A stretch of 64,000 bases of DNA from contig LATX02000078.1 of the NCBI GenBank assembly GCA_001466705.2, forward strand, positions 248,001 to 312,000. The letters are read 5' to 3'. Made by a program: the position numbers and the translations under genes. Below are positions 1 through 11,130 of this stretch, piece after piece. Source of the stretch: Moniliophthora roreri (taxonomy: Eukaryota > Basidiomycota > Agaricomycetes > Agaricales > Marasmiaceae). Positions within the stretch are counted from its first letter, which is position 1; every line of letters starts with the position of its first letter. The notes under the pieces were generated by a model that saw only the letters and a program-made list of their open reading frames with translations, was not told the origin of the DNA and made no database searches.

Positions 1-267
1 GATCCTGTAAGAATTAGATATCTATCATTTAACTTGTATAAGCAGTGAAGGCAACATTACCAATTGTTTGAGTGGATTTCCTACATGTCGAAGGCATTGC
101 GCGAAGTAACCGAAAGAAGATACCTATGCGTAGGAACCTTCCAAAACAGGTCCTATCCAGAGTTTCGACCGGAACATGCACTACATCTTCCAAGGCAGAA
201 TCTCGGATGTCATAGCCATGCCAGTTAGTGCCAAAAATTCTGCACTTCTTCATGGGTGGCGCATATA

Positions 268-420
268 CTGACAAGCCTGGGCTCAAGCCCAGGGCTTGGG
301 CTTTCTGAGATGTGAGCCCGAGCCTTCAGCCCTGCAAAGCCCTCCATAGGGCTGGGTCGGGTACCATGAGCCCTGGGCTCGGTCAGGCTGGGTATCAGGG
401 CTTGAGCCCAGCCCGCAACA
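268..420. repeat. GC-rich repeat with inverted GGGCTCAAGCCC-like motifs
   Basis: This stretch is a patchwork of short G/C-rich words such as GAGCCC, GGGCTC and AGGGCTTGAGCCC in both orientations, so it could fold on itself. Its composition is unlike the GMC gene next to it. It begins almost exactly where recognisable GMC coding sequence ends. It is either an insertion that truncated the gene or part of an unusually long intron. Similar GGGCCC/CCTCGG-rich words recur near 47.4-48.2 kb. Confidence 0.5.
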
Positions 421-423
421 TCA

Positions 424-2290
424 CTAGCCAACCACATGCGCTCTGGCACGTATCAACATTCTCACAAAAGTATCAATTTCCGTATCAGTCGCGTTTTCAA
501 GGTTCACTAGTACGCCATCAGCTCCCAATGCCTCCATCGACGATACATAACCGTCCCAGACGCTATGAGAGAGGAATTTGACGGCTTCCCGGACTGACTC
601 TCGCATACAGATGATATCAAAGTCAGTTGTGAGATAAGCGGGGTCAATGAGCGGGGCCAAGAAAGTGTTAGTGGTATTGATGGCGACGGAGCCGCCTGTA
701 AGGGGGGGGGAAAGGAGTCGGTTATCAAGCCATATTGAGATGTGATCGAATTTACGCACGAGAGGTAGGAGAAATGACGCGGGTAGTGATACTGATAAAG
801 TGTCCGGTAGCAGGTAGTGGCGCGCCAAAGAGGCCATTCTGCGAAAGAAGCGCCTGAGTGAGCATATGTATCACCAGGTAAACATTGGATGACACACCGA
901 TACACCCATTTCAACGTGACCCAAGCTCAACCCAGGCGCTGGATCCTCAAATGCGTCTCCCATACTCTCCACAACTGCATCCATTCTCACGAATATCATA
1001 TGGTTCATAAATGTATTAACAAGAGGACCTTCACCTTGCATCCACCTCACGAGCAAATCCGCCCTGAACGTCTCGTTCCTCGAGATATCGTCAAAGGTAT
1101 CGTTGGAGTTGACCAAAAAGCTCATTCCTATAATTATGTGGTCTGACAGGTTTTGTCCTACAGCTGGCAGATCAAGTATTGGCGTGATGTTGAGAGCTTG
1201 TGATGAGAGTTGCGTGGCATTCCCGATACCGGATAACTGGAGAATTTGCGGTGTTCCTATGGATCCTGCACACAGTAAGACCTCTCTGGTCGCAGAAACT
1301 CGAGTTCGTGGACCTAAAGAAACCTCGTTCAGAATACGAAGCTATAGTGAAATGAACCGGGGCCCTGCCATTGACAGTCTGCGTGAACTCGACGCCTCTC
1401 AGCTCTAGATCTCCTTCCGACATTGGAAACACCTTCGCTACCCGAGTGTTCATCAACACATGTAGGTTAGGTCTCGCCACATACTCTGAAGCGAGATACG
1501 ACGTAGCAGCGCTGCTCCTATTCCCTTGAGTCGTAACCGTCACCTGTGCCCATCCTAAACACTCGAGAATGCAGCTCAGCTCTCGGTCCAGACTCTACTT
1601 AGTACCATATACTCACCCAATCCCAATTGATTTCCACTATTAAAATCTAAATTGAACGCAAACTCGCCGCCAAGCTCTTCAGATGCTGCTATAACCCGTT
1701 CGTCGATAGATTGAGAATAGCCTGGCAAGCTGACTGAATTGATTCCCGTTAAACTATGGACCCTCGGATCGAATTGTCCGGTGGTATTGTGCCCATCCGG
1801 TGGAAGCACAAATTTCTCATTCTATATGTACCAGGTATGTCAGCCCTCGCATATATGCATCGCCATTGACACTAACAGTGCAACATGCCTTGAAAATATA
1901 CGGCTGAATTACCTCCCATGACCACCCCGAGTTTCCAGTTACATTAGCATAGCGACCAAAGTCATCCGCAGTCCCACGAGTGTAAAGGAGGCCGTCTATT
2001 GGATGTTCGCGTTCAGAGGTAAAACCAGCGGGAGAAAACGATTACAGCAACAACAGCTCACTGATAGAACTGCTTCCACCCAAGATGAAACCACGAGGAT
2101 GGGGGAGAGGACGTCCACGGAGACCAGCTTGTGGTGTGGTAGTATAGTTGAAATCATAAGGATTGCTGAGAGTAGCGAAGTATGGAAGGGTAGCTCGTTT
2201 GAAAGCAGAGGGCCATGACGGATGTGCTGCGACTTGATCTATTATCATCTGTTGTAGCGCTGGCTGCAGAAGAAGAAAATACATGCAGAG
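424..2290 (-). CDS. GMC oxidoreductase (aryl-alcohol-oxidase-like), incomplete or decayed at both ends
   Basis: FAD-dependent glucose-methanol-choline oxidoreductase; relatives are mostly secreted enzymes that oxidise alcohols and give H2O2 in wood decay. Visible in order: [12 protein letters not shown] then GGSSSI; after splicing 2062 to 1995, [13 protein letters not shown]; after 1889 to 1821, [11 protein letters not shown]; after 1617 to 1554, [25 protein letters not shown] sequence; then [14 protein letters not shown] and [11 protein letters not shown]; after 898 to 853 and 760 to 695, [15 protein letters not shown] and [13 protein letters not shown]. The 1889/1821 intron has a GC donor (AAG/GCATGT). 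Near 1330-1370 a very short intron (about 34 nt) or a frameshift is needed. The N-terminal Rossmann GxGxxG motif was not found upstream of 2290. The C-terminal HPVGT-type motif appears only as HVVG followed by a stop; alternatively a donor near 452 could splice to CTTACAG at positions 5-11 and continue outside the window. Family call is firm, intactness is not. Confidence 0.85.
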
Positions 2291-3790
2291 CTTGAAAGAT
2301 GTTGCGGTCGAGCGGACTCATCGGCGTGCGTGGCTTTCTCCACTACACTCCTCCTTATTATAGGAAAGCTGATTGACCTCGTGCCAGGCATCTGCATGGT
2401 AGCGCAGAATTATAATAGTCCTGAAGCTGGGGGCCGAAGACATTTAGAACCTGGGACGATTACCAATGTTAGTGTTAGTGGCGTTAGATTAGAATAGAAT
2501 AGACACGATGGCATACCGTTATCACTGTCAGGTACAGATGCTTCGCCGAATTATACAGATGAACACACCCATACAAACAGGGATCAAGTTGGCTAGAGCT
2601 TCACTAGCGTCGGCGTCGTCAGCTCAGTGGGTCCCGAGACGTTGACCATAGGCGCAGTTATAGCGATGAGCACGGATTCCGTTCTCGATGGCTGACAAGC
2701 ACTACTGTGTATCGAGTCAGCTCGATGGTCGATGCATCGACCTCAGGCATGGCAAGACTCCTTCGGGTAGTCAGAGTGTCGGCTATTGATGTTTTCGACC
2801 AGTGTTATGCTAAGAAGTTACTCACATGGAGCTTCGTTACAGGAATGAACCATAGGACCCGATTGGGCGAATAGCGTCTCCAACGGCTGACCCTATCACA
2901 AATCAGTGAAGATCAAGAGAGCTGGCTTTAGTTTCAGCACAAACTGCCAGAATACCAAAGAGACCCTCGCCAGAACACCCGTTTTTTACCGTTTCGCGTG
3001 TCGTGCCACCCCATCCCAAGTTCATGGTGGGCAGTTTCCAGCGAAACGTAATCGTCGCACCCTCACACAGTTAGACATGTTCGTGAAAAGATGTTACTTG
3101 GGTTTCGACTGGGCATTTAATTGGAGTCTACATTAAGTTTTTTTAGTTAGTTTTATCTTGATTCTGGGGCACTAATCACCTTTGAAAGCTCCTCTAGCCT
3201 GTTGAAGAGCCATAAATGTAGAATTAGCGGATGTGTAGTTACCAGTCATTGAACGAATGATAAAGCACAAAAAGGCAAGGCTAACTTTCGTGCAGGATAG
3301 AAGAAAAAGGTCGGAAAAGGGTGTAGGACCGAGCGATGCGTGTTGAGAATGACATATCAACCCAGCAGATCATGTTTGGGCAAGCACGGACAAGTCGTAG
3401 GTACGGGTGATACTGTACGGAGACGATTGAGCTCTACTACCAAAATTAAAGCTGTAGCCACGTACCCCAAAGTCCGAAACGTCCAGTCTAAACGGCAAAG
3501 ATTTGTTCAGAATCAGATAGGGCTGCTTTTCCATGAAGTGGGAATCGGAATCGGGATGCTAAGATAACAATAACGGTGGTCCTCGCCTCGCATGTTAACA
3601 ACGGGCCAATCGTCCTTGTAAGGCAGCGTAGGTGGGAGAAATCCGAAATTTTAAAGTTAAAAATCAATGACACAGAAACAGGATAGCACGCGGCAATGAC
3701 AGTCTTGAAGACTCGTAATCAATGATGGAAGAAAGCAAGCTACCGTGGGAACCCCTCGGTTCCGGATCTCTCTTTCCGCTTTCACGTCAA
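2291..3790. other. No recognised gene; upstream of the GMC gene and of a METTL16 relic
   Basis: The missing 5' part of the GMC gene should lie at 2.3-2.9 kb on the minus strand, but no dinucleotide-binding motif could be read there. The ORFs near 2.9-3.6 kb show no domain. About 3510-3560 resembles 8370-8400 (shared words around GAAGTGGGA and GATGCT), so the duplicated block containing the METTL16 relics seems to include some upstream DNA. Confidence 0.4.
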
Positions 3791-3794
3791 CATG

Positions 3795-5195
3795 CCAAGA
3801 AACTCAACTCGCAGAAGGATATCCTTCTTTACTGTCCATCTTCCTTTAAAACCAGCGGTTCAGTTTGAAACGTGGACTAGACAGCACGACAATCAAAGAC
3901 TCACAGTGCGTCTTACCAATTCCTTCCGTCCATTTCGCCCTAGGAGAAGGAAAAGAGTGTATAACAGAAGCCCTTTAACACTGTGGTTCTGGATTCGAAT
4001 ACCGAAGGATTGACTCCATCGTCCCGTACATGTAACAATCCATCTTTCATATACTTAGGTTCCCAACACGGACTCTTCCTACTGAAAGATGTATGTTTTG
4101 TTCGCGTTATCCTGGTCTGGTTCATACGTTGGCGTTGAAGCTTCGCAGAGGAAAACGTGCATAAGTTATGTACCTTCCTCGGATGTTGATGAGAAGGCTC
4201 GTAAAAGTGGAGGTCTGGTTGGACAGGTACGCCCTTTCCTCGATTTAACAACGGATATAAGTGGACGGCAACATGTGTTCGCAGAGATTGACGAGAAACG
4301 TCCTTCACCTCGCCCAAAGCAATATCGCTCTCAATGACCCTGACTCTCGAATTCAAGCCTCCGACTCCAAGTCAACTGATTCGCCCATCTTATTGCCTTT
4401 GTTCACCCCGAACTGTTTCCTACGATGTGTAACCTGCCATTGTCCTCCTCGCATGAAGGAACTCTACATTCCACTGAGTCCAAGAAATTTGCACTAAATG
4501 CGTATGTATTCCTTTATCCTTCTCCAACCTATGCAGAGCAAATTGAAGGAAAAATGACCTAATAAACGGGTATGCACGGCCGCATCAACCGAACTGCTTT
4601 CACAAGGCTGATATCACACAGCCAACCGCTCGTGGATGGTGTTCATATGGTATACTTTTATATCGGGGGGAGAAGGAATGTCGAGTATGCCTTTCTTTCA
4701 TTTTTCTTTTTCTGTGGCGAGATAGTATGGATAGTAGCTAATACACAGGCAGGTGGACAACTACGCTCGACACAACAGTGGAGTTTGGCTTGGCCGTTTT
4801 ACAGACTCAGCGTCTGGGTTGCTTGATGTATGTCCACCTTCCTTTTTGAAACTCGCTTCATTTTGTTACGCTGACCTCTACCCCTGAGCTATAGCACGTA
4901 CTACAAACCCTAGTATATCTCAGCACCTTCCCTCGCATGACACCCTTCGCTAAGATGTACCGCCTACTACGATGCTAGACGGGATACTACCCTTACTGCC
5001 ATGGCTGGTGCAGGCTTTACGACTACTCGTCGAGCAGAGTGCGTAGAAGCATCTGGAGATACGTGGTCGCGCGCTGCCCGACGGCGATAAGCAGCGAACT
5101 CCTCTCAAGTAGAGGTAGGGGTAGTGACGACGGTAGTATGTATTACGGTCGTCCTACCCATCGACACGGACGAGAAGGAAGGGCAAGGTAAGAAG
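3795..5195 (+). pseudogene. METTL16 relic 1 (nearly full length, decayed)
   Basis: A diverged copy of the intact METTL16 gene at 27.8-29.5 kb, on the opposite strand. Matching pieces in the right order: QLAEGYPSLL (3812-3841; intact QLAEAYPALK), RFSLKR (about 3855), EIDE plus SNIALND (4286-4340), TMCNLPLSSSHEGTLHSTE (4424-4480; intact TMCNPPFYASHEEMLHSAE), a piece matching VCTGAPTELL (4571-4610), VDNYA (about 4752), and a C-terminal stretch GDTWSRAARRR (5061-5095). The pieces lie in different frames with stops between them. The catalytic NPPF motif reads NLPL. No usable start codon is left at the expected place. CpG content here is normal. Function as an enzyme is excluded; transcription cannot be judged. 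Confidence 0.82.
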
Positions 5196-5349
5196 TCAAT
5201 TCTCTCGAGGGTTTTTATAGACATGTATGTCGGAAGCTAGTATATGCAGATTAATGTTTTCAACTTTCTCGTGTTTTCGTGACCTCATGTTCTGGCGAGT
5301 GAAGCTAAAAATTATGTTCAGTACCGTGTTTACTTGTGTTTTTCTCATC

Positions 5350-6420
5350 CAGGCGCCTGTCTTAGACGCCTTGAGTATGTGGCGTGAGGAAAAGGAAGCA
5401 TATTCTTTCTTCCCTCCCTGCTTTGACCACCCCCCTCCACAATCTTTTTCGTTCCACAAAAAATCTCTATCTCTGCTCCTCAGAGTCCCAATCAAATATG
5501 TCGTTCGACTCCGCTCATGGTTTCCAGATCGCCGCCAGCACAATAAATCATGCCCAAACCCAATTTAACTACTATTATTCAGCAACGCCTCCGAGTCGAT
5601 CAGGAAGAAATGGTCGCAACCTCGAGCGGGATAGCAGAATTAGAGGTCGCAGCAATGGTCACCGTGGTCCTTATCGTCACCCTCGCGGTGGAGGCAGTTT
5701 TCGCAGGTATACTGGCAGTAGCAGAAATTGTTACCGACGGTGTGGCAGAGATAGTGAGGGCAGAAGAAGACGAATGGATAGGGACATTGCCGGTCGAAGA
5801 AGCACACCATTAACCTCGTCACAATTACATTCCACTCGAGCACCTGGCAGACATCGAGATGTACCGGTATCCTCCAATCGAACTGACCAGGAGACGACTG
5901 GAAGAGAGGTCGATCGTTCTCTGTACGTCCGTCCACATAATTTCAGCTCAACAAAAGCCAATATTTCTCCTCAGCGCCCATAATACTGGCATATTAGAAC
6001 CAGATACTGCACCCCGCGAACCCGCATTCCAATCCTTATCTCCTAGACCATTTTTGATCCTGATTATTGTGCTCTGACTGGCATGTGAGCATCCACATAC
6101 TCTCCCAACACGGTCCTGCTGTGAGTTTAATTTTGGCTACCAATATTCTTACTGATGCTCATTCGTCTTGCAGTAAGGCTCTCGTTCCCCGGGTACACCA
6201 TACATTTCAAACCTTCTAAAATCAAATTCACTCATCTATCGAATCTGGAGATCATCAGTGTTACCTGGTGCCGCCTTGGTCTTGTCGGTACAGCATTCTA
6301 TATCTCTACTGCTATCATCATGCACACAATTCCTCTCTTTCATGGTTATTCACTGCAGGGTACGAGTCGGAACAAAGCAGGAGGCTTTTTACGAATTCTT
6401 ATTCAGTGCATTCCGACTTT
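5350..6420 (+). repeat. Dispersed repeat X, copy A (CpG-rich)
   Basis: First of three related copies (A here, B near 9.6-10.4 kb, C near 15.0-15.4 kb). It contains an ORF from 5497 beginning MSFDSAHGFQIAASTINH and followed by QTQFNYYYS; copy C begins MSFNSAYAFHITTSTINH. In a second frame the A and B copies share a tail ending LPVEEAHH or LPVKEAHC followed by a stop. No known domain was recognised. The start resembles N-terminal segments of some basidiomycete NACHT/NLR-like proteins, a weak impression only. Copy A keeps many CpGs where B and C have TG or CA, so it is the best guide to the original sequence. Confidence 0.7.
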
Positions 6421-7690
6421 ACTTGCGTGTAACTACATTTCAATGTGTCTAGCAAGTTAGTACGCTTAGGGCGCCAATACGGCGCTAATGACTGACCTCG
6501 GAAGCCAATTACCGATGTATCGGCCCATGGCTAATGACAGCTCAGACACGAAAACGTAAGTAATCTTCCGTCCAGGGAGCGAACCTCTCGTTTAGAATGA
6601 TACGAGGTATCAGCATTTTCAATACTTGTGTTGATCCTACACTTAACTCAGACTATGCGCCATGATTTATTGGAAGGTGTGTCACGGTGACCAAGAAGTC
6701 TAATCCAACCAGAGCCAAAGACACACTCTAGCCAGATGCCTGGTCAGCTTCATCCCCCCAGTAACCGTTACTCCTTCCCTAATCTCATGCTCATAGTTGT
6801 CGGCCTTATACAAGGAATAATGACAGATCGTATAAGTTTCAAGTCGTGTTCAGTCTGTGTTTTTCCAATCTATGATACAGTAGTAGTGGTAGGGCTCATC
6901 ACCGTACCTATATATGAGTACGGTCGTAAAAGATACGAGTCATATTGTGTACGGGAAAAGCCTGTAGCCGTACCGTTGACTTTATATACAGTTTAGTTAC
7001 GGTCCAGAGCAGGTTTCAAGTTGTTAGAACCGTTGACGAATGATGGTGATTTGAAACCCCTCCAAGTTTTGACAGAGTGCTTGCGAGTTTTCTCTTTTAA
7101 CGTGTTGGTCATTGAATATTGTGAGGGGAAATGGGTTTCATTGATACTCTACTGTGAAGAGAATGGCAGCTCACCTTTGTCACCTGAGGTTTGAACGACG
7201 GCGTGATAGACTAAAGGAAAGTCGTTCGGTGGCATCTTTCCAATTCGGAGGCCATCGCCGTGTTAGGGGCCCATCCAGACTCAATTAATAGGAAAGATGA
7301 ATGTCAGGCATGGGTCAGAACATGAAAGCTCAGAGTAATGCAAAGAATCTAGATGCGACCAAGCGCCTAAGCAGCGCTAAAACCGGCCTTTGTATCTCAC
7401 AGTCCAGCCGAACACCCCTTTGACCCGCGCCGCAGCCGACGTTACACGTAGTAGAAGATACATGATCCTGCACTGCACGGAAAAACGGCGGTGGCAGAGG
7501 AGAGACGTGGGGACCGAAGGAAAAAAGTGTTTCAGCGGACGATAGTAGTTATGTGTGTCGCAAAGTTGAGGGTAGCCGCCAAGTAGTTCGCGTTCGTAGG
7601 AGAAGAAGTAGTCTGAGTTTAAAATTGCAGTATGTATGATACACGTATACGATATATGACTGCGAAGTCACATCAGCACGAACCCAACGC
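6421..7690. other. No recognised gene
   Basis: Ordinary CpG content. The ORF at 6736-6996 is hydrophobic but has no recognisable domain and no matching copy elsewhere in the window. No repeat family was identified here. Confidence 0.4.
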
Positions 7691-7755
7691 AGTGATCATG
7701 GAGAACGTGTGCTCACCTATCCTAAGCACCCCAACATGCTACTAACCACTACCGC

Positions 7756-8330
7756 CTACGTCAGCAGCAGCGCCCTGTCGACTTGCAGACGTCGGACTAG
7801 GTATACTCTGCGGCATAGCCGTATTCCTCGAAACACCCCTCCGGTCTTTCGATATTCAACCCCTTCAACTCTCACTTCTCCCTCGACGAGTTCGTATAGG
7901 TATGTTCTTGTAACGGATCTTCGAATATCCATAGATGCGAGTGGGGGCGTTATGTCGCTACGAGAGCATGTGTTAGCCTGTGTTGGGGTAAATAAGGGTA
8001 GAACACACCCACTAACTATTGCCAGTTGAGACCCCATCCACGCACCCTTCGCCGATCTGGGGTTTACCATGACCCGAACCCTATACCACTATCAGTTCCC
8101 ATGCAGAAGAGAAAGAAGGGAGGGCACACCCATACGTATACCCACTAACACATCGGCATCCATCTGTCTCGCTATAGCACTAGAAGCATCTGATTTGCGT
8201 ATTGGGAGACATTGATGACTGTGAGTGACACCAATTTCGATTGGGTCGTGAAGAACGGTGAGGGAGGGGGGGTAGGTTGGGAATGTATGAATCCGCGTTG
8301 GCATCAAAACATCCAGTCTGAATGCTAAAG
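7756..8330 (-). pseudogene. VPS29 relic a (retromer subunit-like)
   Basis: VPS29 is the retromer subunit with a metallophosphoesterase-like fold. In order on the minus strand: SLTVLHDPIEIGVTHSHQC, SDASSAIARQMDADVLVG, then after a gap SAKGAWMG and SDITPPLASMDIR, then TYLYELVEGEVRVEGVEYRK. These match the conserved VPS29 blocks around IGxxHGHQ, LARQLDVDIL, NPGSATGA, PSFVLMDIQ and VEYKK. The GHTH metal-site motif after VDIL is absent (GIRMGVPS is read), and the first third including the start is missing. It ends with an about 20-residue tail (GIRLCRRVYLV) shared with relic b. A head-to-head METTL16 relic follows at 8.48 kb. Confidence 0.75.
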
Positions 8331-8482
8331 GTTTATTTGGATCCAGATACTAGTGTTGCGTCTGTTTTCCTATAAAGTGGGAGTTGGGATGCTGACATAA
8401 AAACGAGGAATGACCCGAACGTTGAAACGCGCGGCTTGGAATCGTGACGGAGTGAAAGCAAGGCCACCGTGGGAACCCTTTG

Positions 8483-8790
8483 GTCCCGGAACTTTTCTCG
8501 TTCCCACAACGTGTTGGACACCCAAACTCTTCGGTCAACTCGCAAAAGAGTGTCCTCCACTGTAAAGGAATTATTCGTCTTCCTTCAGCTCCTTTTCTCT
8601 CTCACTGAAAAAAGCGGTTCAGCTTGAAAGGCAGATCGTTGAACAACATGACAATCAGTTTCAGACTCCGATGCTCAACGATGCGCCTTATCAACTTCTT
8701 TCATCCATTTCACTCTACATGAACGAAGCAAAGGTAATAACAGTGGTCATTTAACACCTGAGTTCTAACTTCAAGATTCAAATACTGCAA
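8483..8790 (+). pseudogene. METTL16 relic 2 (N-terminal part)
   Basis: CTCTTCGGTCAACTCGCAAA (8523-8542) reads LFGQLAKECPPL, matching DFGQLAEAYPALKK of the intact gene, then a stop. GCGGTTCAGCTTGAAAGGC (near 8613) matches the second exon, and a block around 8663-8685 matches the codons for DPDAQRC. The start codon is altered. Homology fades near 8.8 kb, which is also where CpG becomes rare. Upstream sequence resembles that of relic 1, so relics 1 and 2 may descend from one duplicated block that also carries repeat X. Confidence 0.72.
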
Positions 8791-9569
8791 TATCACTAAG
8801 TTCTCTCGTACGCATGCTTTTCCTTTTTCCTTCTCCCAGCAGCTGAATTTGAACTCTTCTGGCTGAAAGCTGACTCAAAAACAGATTTTATATTGAACGC
8901 TGAACACAAAAGACACTACCTCTGATAGATTTAAGATACCCTATGCACTTGCCTCTGTGCCTATGTCAGTTGTTGGAATCAACACGTATGTATATTCTAT
9001 TTGCTTTGTCCTGACAATATAACGTGGTCTAACACATTGGTGTCAAAAGGTGAAGAGGTGCATCTGCTATATACCACCTCAGACGTCAATTAATGGCCCA
9101 GAAAATCATGAGGTAATTAGGACTTGTGGGTTCCTTTCTTTCTCTCCTTATTGTGTTGCACTCACATGAATGGTGGAATGAAGAGATCAATGAAACATCT
9201 TTCATGTCTACATAGCTCGCAACCACCTTGATTCTTGAATCCAAGCTGTGAAAGTCTCCAAATATCTGATTCATCCAGGCCCAACACTCTCAACAAGTAT
9301 GCATAGATGTGCCAACTGAACCACTTTACACACCTGGCTTCATTGTCAATGCAATACACCAAAGTACATAACTGGCTGCTCATGATAGGTGCTTATAGTA
9401 TGTGTCCATGTTGGGTAGACTACCTTCTGTAGGTCCTGTCTTTGGGGCATTGAAGGAATGTGGTGTACACTTCCCATTTTCTTTTTATCCTGAGATGGTG
9501 AAGCTGATCTAAGAACATACTAGCCAGTTGGGTGTTCACAAGTTCAAACTTGCCTGATATCCTTCTTTC
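8791..9569. other. Edge of the CpG-poor island; no gene recognised
   Basis: CpG drops sharply from about 8.88 kb. The minus-strand ORF 9162-9383 has a protein-like stretch (YAYLLRVLGLDESDIWRLSQ and CELCRHERC) but I could not assign it; it may be a transposon fragment. The stretch upstream of 9570 also aligns loosely with the 5' flank of repeat X copy A. Confidence 0.4.
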
Positions 9570-10440
9570 TTTTTGCAGCCCAGATGCTGATAAACCCAGT
9601 ATTGAGCCTGTGGTGTGAGGAAAAGAAGTGTATTCTTCTCTTTCTTTGACGACCTCCTCTACAATTTTTCTCCTCTGAGCTTCAGTTGAATATATCATTT
9701 GACTCCACCCATAGTTTTGAGGCCACCTTCAGCACAATAAGCCACACTCATATCCAATTCTACTACTATTATTCAGTGACAAATTTGAGTTAACTAGGAA
9801 GAAATAGTCACAACATTGAGTGGCATGGTCCTACTGGCAGTATTCAAGGTCATAGCAACAGTTTATGTGGTACTATAGTTGTCCTTGCAGTAAAGGCAGC
9901 TTTTGCAGATACACTGGCAGTACCAGAAATCCTTACAGACAGGGTAGTAGGGATGGTGAGGGTAGGAGACAAACAGGTAGTATCTCTACCAGTCAAAGAA
10001 GCACACTGTTAACCTCATCACAATCACAATCTGATCTAACACCTGGCAGATGTCAGAGTGTGTCCTTCAATTGAGTTGACCAGGAGACTAGAGTAGAGAT
10101 GGTATATTCATCTACAGAATTTCAACTTGACAAAAGCTAAGGTTCTTCCTCAGTGCCCATAATCCATGTATATCTTAAACAGATACTGCACCACACCAGC
10201 AAGTTCTCCAGACACTTTTGTCTCCTGGGTACATCATACACTTTGAACCTACTCAATTAAATTCACTCATCAAACCAACCTGGAGACTGCCAGTGTTATC
10301 TAGTGCTACCTTAGTCTTGTCTATTCAGCATTCAAATGTTCCTAAAGATTATAATAAACCAAGTTTCACTCTTTTGTGGTTACTTACTGTAGGACTAAAG
10401 CATAGGATACCAACAAAGGTGTCCCACCCCTTCTGCACTG
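9570..10440 (+). repeat. Dispersed repeat X, copy B (CpG-depleted)
   Basis: Aligns with copy A over about 0.9 kb, from the GTGGTGTGAGGAAAAG stretch near 9611 to the CACCCC stretch near 10430. The shared reading frame at about 9895-10011 ends LPVKEAHC followed by a stop, against LPVEEAHH in copy A. Nearly every CG of copy A is TG or CA here. For example the segment 9781-9840 has no CG while the corresponding copy A line (5581-5640) has six. Confidence 0.7.
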
Positions 10441-10670
10441 TGTTGGCAGCACCAGTGTCAAAATTGGCACTGCTATTGGAGCAATAAAAGTAATACAAAG
10501 AATAACAATAATGGCACATTAAATATGGATTTGCAGAAAACAAAATGTCATTTGTTGAGATCTGCTTCTACCTTGCCAAGGTTATGGTTATGGCTTGTTT
10601 TGGAATAAAATATTAGCTTTGCATCAAATGAAGTGCTGTAAATACACACACCAAGAACCACCATCTTTAT

Positions 10671-11130
10671 TTGTCTCCTCTACTAGTTCTCTCTTGGCTA
10701 GCATCTCTCACTCTTCACTTCAATGACCAGCCCGACACCTTCTCTGCTAATACTTCTAAAGTTATGTTTGCCCTTTCCTTCCTCTGGAGCAACACATCCA
10801 AATGGTTCCAGCATGATATCCTTGGTGTTTGGCTAGGGCCCAAGGCTCTTTGGACCAAGAACTATGCCACATTCATAAATGAACTCTGGGTCAACTTCAG
10901 ACCTTGTAACTCATGAGCCAAAGTGGAGGATACACTCAACAACCTCTGGATGCATGATGCAGATCACATCTGCATCTATGATCTCAAGTTCCAGGACACT
11001 ATAGTTGAACTGGATCGGGGTAAGAATGCCTTCTCTTACTAGTACTACTGAGGTCTGCCCAACTGCATCAGGAATGAGATGTCTCGTTAATACCACTTGA
11101 ATGTGCTACACAAAGAGCTGATCTGTTGAT
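10671..11130 (+). pseudogene. Ty3/gypsy gag relic
   Basis: One frame reads [48 protein letters not shown], then after a stop AKVEDTLNNLWMHDADHICI, YDLKFQDTIVELDRGKNAFS and, past two more stops, GLPNCIRNEMSR. This is the order of the conserved gag core of agaricomycete Ty3/gypsy elements (ALSYL, WF, W..F...L, NF, L..L, F..L, LP..I..E). At least four in-frame stops show it is dead. No LTR, protease or reverse transcriptase was found around it, so only a gag fragment remains. It lies in the CpG-poor island. Confidence 0.72.

Noticed and set aside
5640..5983. Alternative ORFs (Arg-rich and cysteine-rich) across repeat X copy A
   Set aside because: Frames are not kept in copies B and C, apart from the start and the LPVxEA tail; probably shadows.
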